Shown: positions 1 to 12,841 of the stretch, in pieces
Numbering within the stretch: position 1 is the stretch's first letter
Layout of the letters: each line of letters opens with the position of its first letter
DNA from: Marsupella aquatica
Lineage: Eukaryota; Marchantiophyta
Assembly (NCBI GenBank): GCA_973895155.1
Contig: OZ316897.1
Location: forward strand, 21,390,001-21,454,000
Length of the DNA: 64,000 nucleotides
Direction of reading: 5' to 3'
Notes under the pieces: model-generated
Told to the model about the DNA's origin: nothing
Databases searched by the model: none
What the model saw: only the letters and a program-made list of their open reading frames with translations
Made by a program: the position numbers and the translations under genes

Positions 1-1506
1 GAGATAACTAGTGGCCCAGAGTTTAGGTGTACCCTACCCCGCACCATGTGGAGTGGGTAGCATCCCTAATGGTGGGCTACAATCATGGATATGGCCAATC
101 GACCCCCGGAGGCCCCAAAGAGCCATATTGTCCATGGCATGCATGACTGCAATAGTGACATCATGAATGACCTATTTTTGTGTCATTTGCATGAATGACG
201 TCTCCCAACACTCCCTAAATGACACAAACCCTTAGTCACATGCACAAATGACTCTAGATCCCTTGCCAATGACTCACAATAGTGGTTTACACCCCTTTGG
301 GCAAATGACTCCAAAGTCATACAACTTGGGAGTGTTTTGCCCAAAGTTGGGTGATGCCCTTCCATGATGCAAAATGTGTATTTTAAAAAGTGTTGTGGAG
401 GCCAAATGGTATAACCAGTGGCCTAGGGTTGTCAAGTACCCTATCCTGCACCATGTGAAGTGGGTATCATCCTTAATGGCCGGCCCCTATCACCAATGGG
501 GTCAATCAGCCACCAAAGGCTCTTAAGAGTCATATTCTGCATGGCATACATGACCACAACATTGACATCCCAAATGACATTTGCATAAATGACATCTAGC
601 GGCACTTGTCAAATGACTAGAAAGTTGAGTGAGAGCAAAAATGATTGGGAATCCTTTGCAAATAACATGAATAATATATTGAAAAAAATGACATGAGCAA
701 ATATAGGCATGTAGTACCTAAATTCTAAACCTTAAACCCTAGACCTATGCTCGAGAGTGTTATTTGGCAACCTTGCATGCCCCCATATATACTCCAACAT
801 GTGAAATGTGAATACATCTTAAGGAATGTAAACACTTCAGGAGTCCTTGACATATATAGGAAAGATGTAATAAATGGGTGCAAGTATATATAAATGTACA
901 TACTTATTAGAGATTATCAAGCCTTTAAGTTGTACATCAATTTAATGATGTGACTCACAACAAAAGAAGGCTTGTTAGGTCTCTAAATGTATTTCAAATC
1001 TAATATGTGAGTGCCACTGGTCTTTATATATACTACCATACATTTTGGATGACTAATCATACCCTAAACCCTAAAATATATACTAAACCATAAACCTCAA
1101 AATAGTCATATGTTGTTTATCATGTCATTTATCACTTTTGGTTTAAATGACTACTAATATTTTTAAACACTGATATTTGCATATTTGATTTATTAGTCAT
1201 TAGTCACCGTCGTCTGAAATGACTTCCCATATGTGAAACACTGATATGACAGAGTTTTTGTTAATTGTGTCATTCACAAAGACTGTCCAAAATGACTACA
1301 ACTCATGATTGTTGTCATTATAGCAGTCAAAGTCATTTGGCTCATTGGTTTAAATGACACTATTGCAAGTATTAGTCATTTTTTGCTCCACGTGATTTTG
1401 GACAGTCATTTCAATGTCATTTATGTTATGTCATTTACATATTTTGTCATTTGAGCACATAAGTCATATGTGTCATAGTCATAAAAGGCCCCATTTTCTA
1501 CTAGTG
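1..1506. mobile_element. CACTA (En/Spm-like) transposon, one terminal and subterminal region
   Basis: The sequence ends at 1506 with a terminus that reads CACTAGTAGAAAATGGGGCC on the minus strand, a typical CACTA-superfamily terminal inverted repeat. The 1.5 kb before it is crowded with AATGAC and its complement GTCATT (about 25 copies counted by eye, in both orientations), as expected of subterminal transposase-binding repeats. Positions 1-408 and about 409-700 are diverged direct copies of each other. No transposase coding region is visible, and the other end lies outside the window. Short degenerate telomere-like CCCTAAA stretches near 730 and 1065 look incidental. Confidence 0.7.
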
Positions 1507-3730
1507 ATGGTCAATAGGCAGACTCATCTAAGCTAAATGATGTTGACATTGCACCTGATGAAGATAATATATGGCTTTGATCTTGGAAGAAGAAGAGCCT
1601 TCTTCGTATAATGAGGCTTGTGCTTCAGAGCGGAAGCATGAGTAGAATGTAGCAATGCAAAGGGAGTTGCAATATTTGAATGACAACAAGACATGGGAGC
1701 TGGTGGAGCTTCCAAGAGGTCAGCAAGTGGTGGACAACAAGTGGATTTACAAGTTGAAGGACAGTCCTTCAAAGGGTGGAGATAAGATCTACAAGGCAAG
1801 GCTTGTTACCAAGGGATTCACTCAGGAGAAAGGAGTGGATTACAATGAGGTCTTTTCACCGATGGCTAAGTATTCCACAATTTAGATCTTGTGTCAGCTT
1901 GTTGTGTTTTTTGGTCTGGTGATGGATCAGATGGATGTTGTTCCCGATGTTGTTACTACTTTTCTCTATGGCAACTTGGAAGAGATGATCTTCATGAGAC
2001 AGCCAATAGACTTTATGAAGAAGGGCCAAGAGAACTTAGTTTGCAGATTGCTCAAATCCTTGTATGGATTGAAGCAATCTCCCAGACAGTGGAACAAGCG
2101 GTTTGATGATTTCATGCTTGCTCAAGGTTTTACAATGATGGTGTATGATCCTTGTGTGTATACGACTCAGTCAAGAATGATGTATTTGGTTTCACATTAT
2201 GGTTATCTATGTGACATGCTAATTGTGGCTAAAGATCAATCTGAGGTTGACAAACTCAAGGCAAAATTGAGTTCTGAATTCAGGATGAAGGATCTTGGTA
2301 AGGCCAAGAGAATCTTAGGGATGGAGATTTTTAGGAACTCTGATACTGGACAGTTGTGCTTGAGTCAAGGCCAGTATGCGAGGAAAGTACTTGCACGATT
2401 CAACATGGAAAACTGTAAGCCAATGAGTATTCCTTTAGCTTCACATTTCAAGTTATCATTGACTTTCTCTCCTACGGATGCTGTGGAGAAAGGTCTGATG
2501 GCTAAGATTCCTTATGAGAAGGCAGTAGGCAGTCTGATGTATTTGATGACTTGTACTAGGCCTAACTTGGCCCTAGCGATGGGCAAGGTCAGTAGATTCA
2601 TGTCAAATCCAGGGAAGGTACATTGGGAAGCTATGAATGGATTCTTAGGTATCTGAAGGGTACATAGGACTATGGATTATTATTTGATGCCAGATCAGAT
2701 AGAACGTTAGTTGACTATGTAGATTCTGACTATGGAGGCTGTTTGGACACAAGGAGGTCTACAACTGGGTATGTATTTACGGTTGGAGGAGGATGTATCA
2801 ATTGGAAATCTACCTTGCAGAAGTGTATATCTCAGTCTACTACAGAAGCAAAGTATGTTGCAGTAGCAAAAGCATCAAAGGAAGCAATTTGGTTGGACAA
2901 GTTGATCGCGAAGATGGGTTTAGAGCATGGCAAAATGTCTCTAAACTATGATAGTCAGAGTGCTCTTCACTTGGCTGCTAACCAGATGATGGATAACAGG
3001 GTGAAGCACATTGATATCAGGTACCATTTTATCAGGCAAACAATGTCTGATAAAACTTTTGAGCTAGTCAAGATTGATGGAAAGCTCAATCCCATTGATT
3101 CCTTTACCAAAGTGATTCCTTTGGAGAGTTTCTCAAGACGCCGTGCTACTTTGCAGGTTTTGCAGTTGTAGTGCAAGTAGAGTTATTTAGCAATGTGTGA
3201 CTATTTGTATATGGATTACTTATTCCAGTTTGGCTACGGCTTAGTTCTAGTTAACCTTTAGTTAGCCTTTGTGGTTTTTAGGGGGAGACCTGTCTAGGTG
3301 ATTGTCTAGAACTTCCCGCTGAGGATTCCATATGGTAGCATTTAGTCCAGTCCCCAAGACAAGAGTCAAGGGGGAGTTTCTTAGATATTGCTCTAGTCTT
3401 GTGACTCATGAGCTAACCACAATTAGTCTAACTCGGGTTAGGACTTAGCTAATGTTAGCGGTAGACAGTGTTGTTGTGAATATAGCCAGGGCTGATGCCA
3501 GACCCTGGTGGAACTTAGGCTCAAATGTTGTTACGGAGCTAGTTGAGAGATAGGGAGAGCTTGTGCTGTGGATGCTTGGTATGGCCATTTGGCCTAGAGT
3601 GCAGTAAAACTCTTGTGTGTTCCCGTGGACGTAACCTCATGTGGAGGTGAATCACGTATCTCTTTGTGTTCACTCTTGTACGTTGGATGGTTCATGGGCT
3701 TGCAGTTGCGAATGTCGTCTATGCTCAACA
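1507..3730 (+). mobile_element. Decayed Ty1/copia retrotransposon, 3' half of pol plus 3' LTR
   Basis: Copia reverse transcriptase begins near 1655 with the conserved WELVELP and KARLVTKGF blocks and runs to about 2656. The RNase H part is at 2743-3171 (TRRSTTGYVF, then VKHIDIRYHFIR). Stop codons at about 1885 and 2656 interrupt the frame. The catalytic YVDD box has become LCDM, so the enzyme is dead as well as broken. A purine tract at about 3369-3376 precedes the LTR. Gag, protease and integrase are missing; the left edge abuts the CACTA terminus, which probably inserted into this element. Confidence 0.85.
3377..3730 (+). repeat. 3' LTR of the decayed copia element (family 1)
   Basis: This stretch of about 354 bp follows the polypurine tract and ends in CTCAACA. 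It aligns by eye with the solo LTR at 19,381-20,097 once the element nested in that copy is removed (about 359 bp left). The last 130 bp are clearest: both carry CTCTTGTGTGTTCCC, then GGACGTA, and both finish with GTCGTCTATGCT. The 5' boundary is less certain because the expected TG start is degenerate. Confidence 0.65.
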
Positions 3731-4735
3731 CCAAGCCCTCCCACGGCCGAGCCTTCCTCCCATTGCTGTTGATGCTGTCAGGCCTGACACATGCCCTCCT
3801 CCTTGAAAGGACAAGGTGGTCCAAGGTGGTCCTCGCCCTGCCATAAGTTCCCAACTGAATGGCCCTGGGTCCAGGCATCCTGATGTTGGGCCAAGATTCT
3901 TTGGGCTTGACACCCTCTAGGCTTCAATGCACCCCAACTCCCACCATTCTTGCCCTCCTTACCCCGACTCCCCTCCTTGCCCCAATGCCCACAGTTCAGG
4001 GCTCTCTGCCATTGGGGCCTTGGCTCCTGCCGCATTCCCACACCATGCATATGTGCCAACTGCGGTATAAGAACATATCCTCCTAATATGTGCATTTTAT
4101 GTATGTTATCTTTATCATGTTTGCCTCCCCTGATATCTTTTCTTGCATGAGTGACATCTAGTGTACCTTTGCCTCACCTTGACATCTTTCACCTTGCACC
4201 TTTTTGATTCTCTCCTTGATATATTTAATTCACCTTGACATCTTTGTCTCACTTGGACAGCTTTTTCACTCCTCACCCTTTTTACTCCTTTACATGTTTA
4301 CTGGCAAGGCACAGGCATGGGGCTACGGTAGTCATCTATATTAATATTAAAAGTGTCGGCATTCTGGGTAGTGCCCTCTAAACAGGGCTTTAGTGTACAC
4401 AAATACAAACGCAGTCAAGTGATGGCTTTACCTTACACCAACATAGGGTGGTTTAAAAAAACCCATACGGCGCAATCGTCTCTTTGGATACTCTCAAGTG
4501 TTCAAACTACAGCGGCTATGTGGAAAACGAACACTCCCTGAAGCCAACCCAATGCAAACTAAGGAAATGCCAAGGGAGCTCGTTCAACTTTGAAGTTGTT
4601 GAGCACCTCCTTCAATTTTGTTTTGGGAAATGAACAATGCGGTAGAGAGTCAGCGAGCGGAGCGAGTGAGAGAGAGAAACAGTAGCTGCACCCAGTAACT
4701 ACAGGGAAATCGCACTGGGCAGGCGGCGGGTGACG
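3731..4735. other. Intergenic region upstream of MLH3
   Basis: No gene is recognisable. The first 350 bp are GC-rich and pyrimidine-biased. 4100-4300 carries loose repeats of the type CACCTTGACATCTTT. The last 100 bp before MLH3 contain a purine stretch (GAGCGAGTGAGAGAGAGAAA near 4660) that may belong to its 5' UTR or core promoter. No TATA box stands out. Confidence 0.5.
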
Positions 4736-4786
4736 ATGCTCATGGCTTGAATGGTGAATGCACTAGAAGAGCGAGGGCGAGAATGA
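4736..4786 (+). promoter_or_regulatory. Two upstream ORFs in the MLH3 leader
   Basis: The first uORF (4736-4750) encodes four residues and stops at TGA. The second (4751-4786) encodes eleven residues and ends in a TGA that overlaps the inferred MLH3 start codon as ATGA (ATG 4783-4785, TGA 4784-4786). Such an arrangement could lower initiation or allow reinitiation at the main start. It matters only if transcription starts upstream of 4736, which the sequence alone cannot show. Confidence 0.4.
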
Positions 4787-7700
4787 GAAAGCAAATCACA
4801 CGCCTGTCCCCTGCTGTCGTCAGCCAGCTCAGGTCCAGCACGATTCTCTCCAATGTGGCTCAAATAGCAGAGGAGCTCGTCTGCAACAGCTTGGACGCGG
4901 GCGCCACGAAGGTGAGAATCGCTTCCTTCCGAGCATCTGGTCGTGATCTTGTATGAATTCTATTGGGTGCCTTCTTCGGATTGCTTTTCTGTGTAGGCTT
5001 CGGAATTGTGAAGGCCTTATGAAATTCATCACAGCCCGCAATGGAGAAACCCTCATCCTCTGCCCCTTGATTGGATCCCACATCCTTCTCTGCAAGATGT
5101 GTTACATTCTCCCTTGTAGGCCACGAAATTATTCCACAGCTGGGACTTGAGGGTATATATCTAGGTGTAATTGTGAGCTGTGATGAGAAGTTCTGTGGGT
5201 GTTTGTCATTTGACGTAGTCTATCCAATTTCGGATGTGATGGGAAGTTCAGTGGGAGGTGATAATTGATGTTTATCTTTCCAATTTCAGATAGAAATCGC
5301 CGTCGATGGAGAGGCTTGTCACATGAAGGTGGACGACGATGGTGAGATTCTTTTTCACATTCTGGCTTTCTTTTCTGTTGGCCCAGTAACAGATTTCTCG
5401 CCAGAACGGTTCGAGTCAGTTCGAATCGGACTGATCACAGTGAGGTGGGTCTGCATTGCGTACAGGTTGGGGAATCAGCCGGGAAGACTTGACGCTGGTG
5501 GGGGATAGACATGGTAAAATTGTTTTCGGAATGGTGACTGAGAACCAAATTGGCTATGAAAATCCTGTTTCTAGTCAATCTTCTAATCGAGCTGACCTGG
5601 TGGTTAAGTTTGCTTCGTGGGCTTTATCGACGTTTTCTTTTCTAACATGCTAATAAAACGGCACATCTCATCGTGGAAAATATTCCAACCCTTGTTGCAC
5701 GTTGCTTTCTCCCTCCCTCCATGCAAGCTGCTAACTAGGAATTCATTAGTGCCGAGTGGAGCTTGTGATGTGGTGTTGACATGTTGTTTTCGTCGAATTT
5801 TCAAAAGCAACTTCGAAACTCCACTGCCTGGATGAACTTGAAGGAGGGGTTGCGACCCTTGGATTTCGGGGAGAGGCTTTGAGTTCACTCTCGAATGTTT
5901 CTCTTGTCGAGATCACGTCACGATGTCGAAGGATGCCAAACACTTATCGCAAAACCCTGAAGGTGGGATGTGTCAAGTGTTGGTTTCCATTTCCGGTGCA
6001 GCACTTAGTGGGTTGGCCCGTAAAAGGCTTCGTCCCTTTTGGCGATAATGTGTTGGTAGACAGGATTTCCCAGTGCCGGAGTTTCATGCCTGACAAGTTT
6101 TCCACTCTATTTTTGGCCCAGGGTGGTGCAACACTTTCGATAGGACTGAGTAGCGAGCAACGCACTCATGGAACCACGGGTACATCCACTCGCAAAACTT
6201 CTCACAGCTTTATCGGATTTGAAGTATCTCTCTTGAATTTTATGGAAGCACCGACAAGGGTTTATGGATCGATAATGTCAGTAGGATTGTTCTCGAGATC
6301 TTGTCTAGACCCTGCCAACTTCAATTCGATCCTATCCAATTTCATTGGAGCAGAATTGTCGCTGTGGAGATGTGAAGATCAATAGACAGCCAGCTCAATA
6401 TGTATCACAATTTTCTTGCTTTGATCAGTCATAATATTGCTCACAGTAAACTCCGTCCACATACATACACCAGGTCAGCTAGTGTGTTGATTTAGTTGTC
6501 AAAGTGATGACTGGGAACGAATGGGAATTGAACAATAGATGACGCTTAGAGTCACACTTCTCAAATTTATTTCTTGAAATTTCCTCGTTTAAAGCTAGAA
6601 TGAACCAAAAAAAACAATGACTAAGTCTATGGCCGGCATTTGCTTTGCTTGCAGTGGTTGTAAAGGATATGTTCTACAATCAGCCTGTTCGAAGGAGATT
6701 GCTGAATTCAAGGTATTTAATTTTTTGACTTCTTAGAAAGTGACCCTGGAGGCAATTCACGAAAAGTTTTATTTTATTTTCTTTTCGTTTTGTACAAAAA
6801 CCTATTGCTTCTGGTCGATAGCTACTGGTTCTGAGTGCAGCTGGTTATGCTATTCTTAGTTTACCGAATTTTGTAATACAAGTCACTTTCTTACTTAATG
6901 TTCCTGTTCCTCCACAGCCAAAGGAAGATATTGCAGTCTGTGAAGGAATGTGTTATGCGTTACGTCCTCATTCATCCACAGGTTTCCTTCACTGTCAAAG
7001 ATCTCGCAAGGTAAGGGAATATCGTCTGTTTACTAATATTGGAGTCTGTCCAAGGAAAAGATCACAATTGAAGTTAGGCTTTGTATGTTGGAAATGCTAA
7101 AATATTTTCCTTGACTCCGCAGGAAAGAAATTATATTGCACACCAATAGCTCAGCAACGTTGAATAGCACACTTTGCAATATATTTGGAGCGGACGTGTT
7201 CAGCAAGTTGCACGATATTGATTATGCACAAGGTCACCTTCGACTGACTGGATTTTTGTCTAAGGCATATCATTCACATCCCTCCAAGGTTAGCCGCTCC
7301 TGTTCTGACCGTTTTTAGGGATGATAAATTATGCATTCGTTGTGGTGTCTTTCCTCCAATATTTCTGCCCGTCTTGTCTGTTCGGTCTGATCGGATTCGC
7401 TGTGTGGGTGAATTGCAGGCTTTGCAGTACTTGTGTATCCTTGCCCTTCAAGACAGTTTGATAATATTCGCCTTTTTGGAAAGTAGCCTACGTCTAATTT
7501 AATAACGGGTGAGGTTTGACGCACAGACCCGGAAAGCTTTTTGTATGGCAGTTCGTGATGTCAGATTGATCCTTGACTATGATCAGACATCAATCGTCGT
7601 TACGTCCTTAAAACTGCCCTTAACAAATTGATAAACTCCTATGACGGAAAGAGCAAAGACTCTCCGGGACGAATTAATATTCAGGAGCGGGGAGCAAGGG

Positions 7701-10700
7701 GAGAAGTCACATCAGGCAGACACCTTTGTCCAGTATTTGTATTAAATCTGACTTGTCCTTTCTCCGACTATGACATCACTTTTGAAGCTTCAAAGACACT
7801 AGTTGAATTTAAGGTAGGTGCTGCCTATTCTCCTACAACTGTATTCTGCGAGAGTCGAGAACCACGAAGAAAATAATTTGTTACTGTTGCAAACCTTGGG
7901 ATGTTTTTACCTTCGCGATTATCCTGCGGTCTGAAAAGTTATGAACTACATTCCGTGTTCCTTGGGAATTTTCGGCAACAAGTATTTCCCCTCTTGTATG
8001 GTTCCACTTGAAGTGTATGACGGTTATATGTCAATCTTTCGGAATCCCAAGGTTTGAATATAAAGATCTGAATTAGTTTCGAATTGGAAACAGGAGGTCG
8101 ACTTCTTGCTTTGTTCGTAATTTGCATGCACCAAGGATACTTTTCAACCCCGCTCTTGTGTGAACTCGGTAGTCTGGACGTTTTTATACCAGGATGAACT
8201 GAATGGACTAGGGTATGCAGAAACTGTTCTTGGCATGGGACGAGTCGCAATTGTCATCTTTTGATGCTCATTGAAATTTCTATTGCTCATGGTTTTGCTT
8301 GAAATCTTATCAGCACAGTAAGTAACACCACTCCCAGGCAATGCACATAACGAAAGCCAAGGAACACTAATCCCAGGCAAGCAATGTACTCGAGCGAGCA
8401 ATCTAGTCTGTCCGACTAATCTAGGGGCTTTACTCATTTGGAATCCCTGAACTAACCTGTACGGGACCTCTGTAAGTTCTGGGTTGTTTTGCCTGTTCTG
8501 GGATCTACAGTAGAGCTCAGTACATCATTGAAAGCCAGTCTTGATTGCATTCACAGGATTGGGACCCTGTGGTTACTTTTGTGAGAAACGTCATCCTGAA
8601 GATCTGGGGTGATCAGTCAGTTGGCAGTAGGCAAGGTACACCTACCCTTCCCTATTTGACCCGAACGTCTATTTTGCGAAGTCCGTGGAATCAGTTAGAG
8701 GTCCAGCTGGACATGTTTTGGGTTAATTATAGTTGAGATGTAGGGAAGGTGATGTGGGATGCTGTTCTCTACACTGGCAGGTAATTTTCAAGCACTTAAG
8801 AGCATTTCCGCAGCTCATGCGAAGATCACTCCAAGTAATGGCAACAGTCATCACAGAAAAACTTTGAAGTCACCGAATGCCAGCAAAGGCGAAATACCGC
8901 CCATGGCAGTCCGTCGCGCGTTGGTTCAGATTGATTCTCTCGACACACAAGAGATACCAGATGAAAAATGGTGGGATCCTGATAGTTTTGTACCCAAGAC
9001 ACCTCTTTGGTCACCAAGTAATGATTCACTTGACATCCCAAGAATACTTACTACCTCAGATTTCCTTCCTGAAATCAGCAGCTGCGCTCCAGAGCGCGCC
9101 TCAACTAGGGCACATCCCTCATATGAGTTGACATGGCCTGAATTTTACAGTGATCACAGTGAAAATCAGATAACTCGGAGCTCAAGAATACGAGCCAAAC
9201 GACAACGGGCAGACTATGTTGGTGATGATGATGAACTTACTGATTTTTTCTCGGTGAAATCGTACTCTTTCAGTCCAGAATCCAAAAACTATTCGGGCAG
9301 TTCAGAGATAATCAAATCCTATGATAGAAGCTGGAATTTAGATAACGAGGATGCTAGTGTAGAAATGAAAGATAAAGGTCGACATAGTGATGCCTCGGAA
9401 ACGGCTTTCCAGGATTGTATAGATTATAGAATCTTCTCACCGAATGGGGAGGAACATGGTGATGCTCTCCAGCATCAACGCCATGACTTTGAAATCGATG
9501 CAAATAGTCGACGGCCGAAAAGTAGGTTGGATCTCGACATGGATACAAGTTCTGACATGTTGAAACTGCATTCTGAGCATGTTGAAAAGCAAAAGCCATG
9601 CAAAGATGATCAAGTTCTGGGTAGTTCCGCTTCAGAAATTAATCATACCACGAGAGGTTCCTCAGGCCCTCCTTTCTACAGGCCTCTCAAGAGGCATGGT
9701 GTACACATGAATCCCCCCAATAGCCTATCCACAGTGGAGACAATCGGGAATGAAGACGAAAGGAAATCAGGTGGGCTCTTTTCTGTTTCAACTTTCTTGT
9801 GATGCTTTGTTCCTGTTTTACTTCCACGAAGATGCCATGAAGTTGTGATCCTGGAGGCTGCTTGAGATGCTACATGTTCTGTTCATCGAACTTGTTTGAC
9901 AAAGTCCCTAATATTAATTCATGTTGTATACCACCAGACACAAGGAGTACGATCGATCTCGATGCTATTTGTGGGACAAATAAAAGCAGGTGGGGTGGAA
10001 TTTAGTTTCCATATGAAATAGTTTGTCTTGAAATGCTTCTGGCGTTTCCAATTTACATTGCAGTTTGTAATGTACTTCATTTCGGTGAAGCCTCTCTGTA
10101 GTCAAGTTGTCTTGTCAATTATTCGGATCCCCATGCTATGCAGGAACGTGGCGAATATGCCACAGACGAGGACAGAGCTCATAGAGATTACTACCATCCA
10201 ACCAGGAGGGCGAGGACTCGATTGCAGTACCCAGTGTATCCTATTTAAAAGCTTTCCTTTGTAGCAAGTTGATGTTGGTATTATTTTCTCATTGTTGTAT
10301 CTGAAAGCTATGATGTGCCTTCTCCTACGACGAAACTCCTTAATTTCCATGACAGTAGCTACGCAAGCGAGGCCCTTTTTGGACTCGGAAGAGTTTGAGA
10401 ACCACCAAGAAACTATTGACGTCAGTGCGGTAGAGCGTCCATCCGATACAGTGACGAGATCACAGCAGAGGGTAGAGGTGGACGTCCATGAGCGCTGCAA
10501 GTACAGGTCAACAGATATTAACAACGCCGCCATTGGTGGAGAGAATCTTCCTGTGGATACGGTTCAAGAAATGTTCAAGGTTGAATCTCTGGTCAATTTG
10601 TTCTATTTATTATTCTTTCTGGAGCCAGCGGATTACAGTATGTGTCTGAAGTGTACTTCATTCGATCATTTAAGAATTCAGATTTCATTAGTATCAAGAG

Positions 10701-12841
10701 TTGCTATTGTGCCAGTGTCGTATGTTGACGGTTCATGAACGAGTTTGTTATCCAATTCGATGCAGGAATGGTCAAACCCCTGCATGAAGAAGGACGATGA
10801 TATCTTAGATCTGTCGTCCGGCATCTTGGCTTCGAACGTTAGCTCCCTTCTGCCTGAGTCAATTACAAAGGATGTGTTTAAGCAAGCTCGGGTACTACAA
10901 CAAGTGGACACAAAGTTCATTGCTTCAGTTTCGTGTGGTGTACTACTTCTTATTGACCAGGTCCGTACTTGTACCCTTGTACAAGCTCCATTTAGTAGCT
11001 GAAATTTCCTTAATCGGCATACGTCAGGGAATGGGGTGTTTCCTTCTTATGGCTCCTTCCTTACAAGTGTGGGGGATGTTCCTTGGAAATTATCCCTGCT
11101 TACAGCCTCTGTGTCCCGTGAATTAAGTTATTCCATGTGTCCTCGCTTAGACTCTACCTTGCTTAATATTGATTTCATTGGACTGTTGCAGCATGCTGCA
11201 GATGAGCGGGTTCGGTTGGAGGAACTCCGTAACGATGTATGGTCTCGCTTGCTTTCTAATGGAGGTCCCGCATTTTGGATTCGTGTCCCATGTACTACAC
11301 ATTTCCTTCTCGATGACTCCTCTTAGGACTCTGTTTCTGATTGACTTTACGTGAATTGCAGGTTCTCGGTGGAAACATCACAAAGCAGATCAGCCTTTTG
11401 AGTAGTACTCAGAAACTCGTAAGTAATTGGCCTGCAAAACGCTTCGGCTCAAACAAGCTACTGAAATGTGACTTAAGAGGTATGCAAGCTTAAATTCTTT
11501 TCGGATTTCTCAATGATCGAAAATGCGGTGGGTTTTTTTTTCCAGACAATGACGTTCACCGAGCAGCAAACACTCCAGACGTACTCCCAGCAGATTCAGT
11601 ATTGGGGTTGGCGCTTCAAAATTATCGCTGAGAAGAAGCCAACTACCTCTCAAAATAAGTGTGTACTACAAACACAGCTTTTCATCTGTTCTTGTTACAG
11701 TTTCATTTGCGTAAAATATCCCCTTCATCACAAGCATGTATATAGAAATGAATTGGATACGACCCGTACTTATTAGCTGCAATCATGACCTTGGATGACT
11801 CAGGTTTTGGCCCAGCACAGGAGGGACGTGTAAAGTTCTTCTGAGTGCGGTGAACAAATCTTTGATCCATTCCATATTTGCTATAATTTGTGGATGTAGT
11901 TTATCGATACACTTCTATAGATTTCCCTCGAAACGGTTGCGAAGTCCTCAGTCACACTTGATTGTTCTCAACATTAACGATTTGAAAACATGCAGGTCCC
12001 TTCTATTTTGGGGGTGGGATTGACTGGACCCGATCTCGTAGAATACCTGCGACAGGTAGGCATTGTGAAGTTCTTGATTGGAGTTTTTCCTCTTTTCTTT
12101 CGTAATCTCTTGCACATTATCTTAGTACTCCTTTTCTTTGACAGCTCACTGATACTCAAGGTTCCTCAGCGCCACCACCAGCAGTCATTAGATTGCTCAA
12201 CAACAAGGCCTGTCGAGGTATGTCGTCCAAACAGCCGCTGCTGTTTTGGTAGCTCATATATGCAGTGTATTTTGATTGGATGATGTATGTCAACCGTCGG
12301 TATTTTGAATCAGTTCCGTTACTGTTTTGAGGTATTCCAACTGGAAGTACATTTATGGAATCACCGTATTGTTTGTATCATTGGTAAATTCTGATTGGAT
12401 GTCATACGGTCTTGGACAGGGGCTATTATGTTCGGAGACAAATTATTACCAGCTGAATGCAGCCAACTAGTTAATCATTTAAAAGAAACACTCCTCTGCT
12501 TTCAGGTAGAAGCTCAGAATTGTGATGCTGCGTTCATGATTTCTCACATCCCTTTGCATTTCTTTACTTTAACATCTGAAAGTTTGGGTTCTTGTCTAAC
12601 AATAGAATTGTGTTTATGGCAGTGTGCTCATGGGCGGCCAACAATGATACCCTTAGTCGATATGCAGGCATTGCATAGACGTTTTGACCCCACCTTTGGC
12701 AGCAGCAGACCAAGTGCCGACATTGACTTTTATACACGGAAGACACATCGATCGGGCAGAGGGTGGCATGGCTTGCAGTCTGATTTCAAACCCAATGTTG
12801 AAAGAGCTCGGGCACGATTAGCTCAGGGACAGGGTGTCTAG
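4783..12841 (+). CDS. MLH3: DNA mismatch repair protein MLH3 (24 exons, 1110 aa)
   Basis: MutL-family ATPase and endonuclease. In other organisms MLH3 pairs with MLH1 to resolve meiotic crossovers and assist mismatch repair. Exons: 4783-4911, 5290-5341, 5466-5513, 5808-5962, 6122-6179, 6655-6712, 6918-7010, 7123-7288, 7419-7434, 7587-7813, 8557-8635, 8781-9770, 9938-9989, 10144-10235, 10356-10579, 10766-10960, 11192-11236, 11362-11418, 11546-11658, 11804-11849, 11996-12055, 12145-12217, 12420-12505, 12623-12841. All introns read GT-AG and the exons sum to 3333 nt. ATPase motifs: E31/N35/D38 in EELVCNSLDAG, DDGWGI (59-64), TSK (78-80), GFRGEALSS (95-103). Endonuclease motifs: DQHAADERVRLEE from D877, ACRG (1007-1010), CAHGRP (1039-1044). 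The large exon 12 and exons 13-15 encode the poorly conserved linker, where splice choices are least certain. The ATG at 4783 is the first in frame; upstream in-frame codons include TTG at 4747 but no ATG. Confidence 0.96.

Noticed and set aside
727-1090. Telomeric repeats (CCCTAAA-like words)
   Set aside because: There are only a few degenerate, scattered units in AT-rich transposon DNA, not an array.
4747-4782. MLH3 start 12 codons further upstream
   Set aside because: The codon at 4747 is TTG; the first in-frame ATG is 4783 and gives an N-terminus of normal length for the family.
10144-10235. Alternative frame for MLH3 exon 14 (ERGEYATDED...)
   Set aside because: It is open, but its phase fits neither the preceding donor nor the following acceptor, whereas the chosen frame keeps all 24 exons in phase.
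11265-11354. Extension of MLH3 exon 17 to a later donor at 11,264
   Set aside because: That phase leads to an in-frame stop in exon 18; the donor GTATGG at 11,237 gives the conserved continuation VLGGNITKQI.
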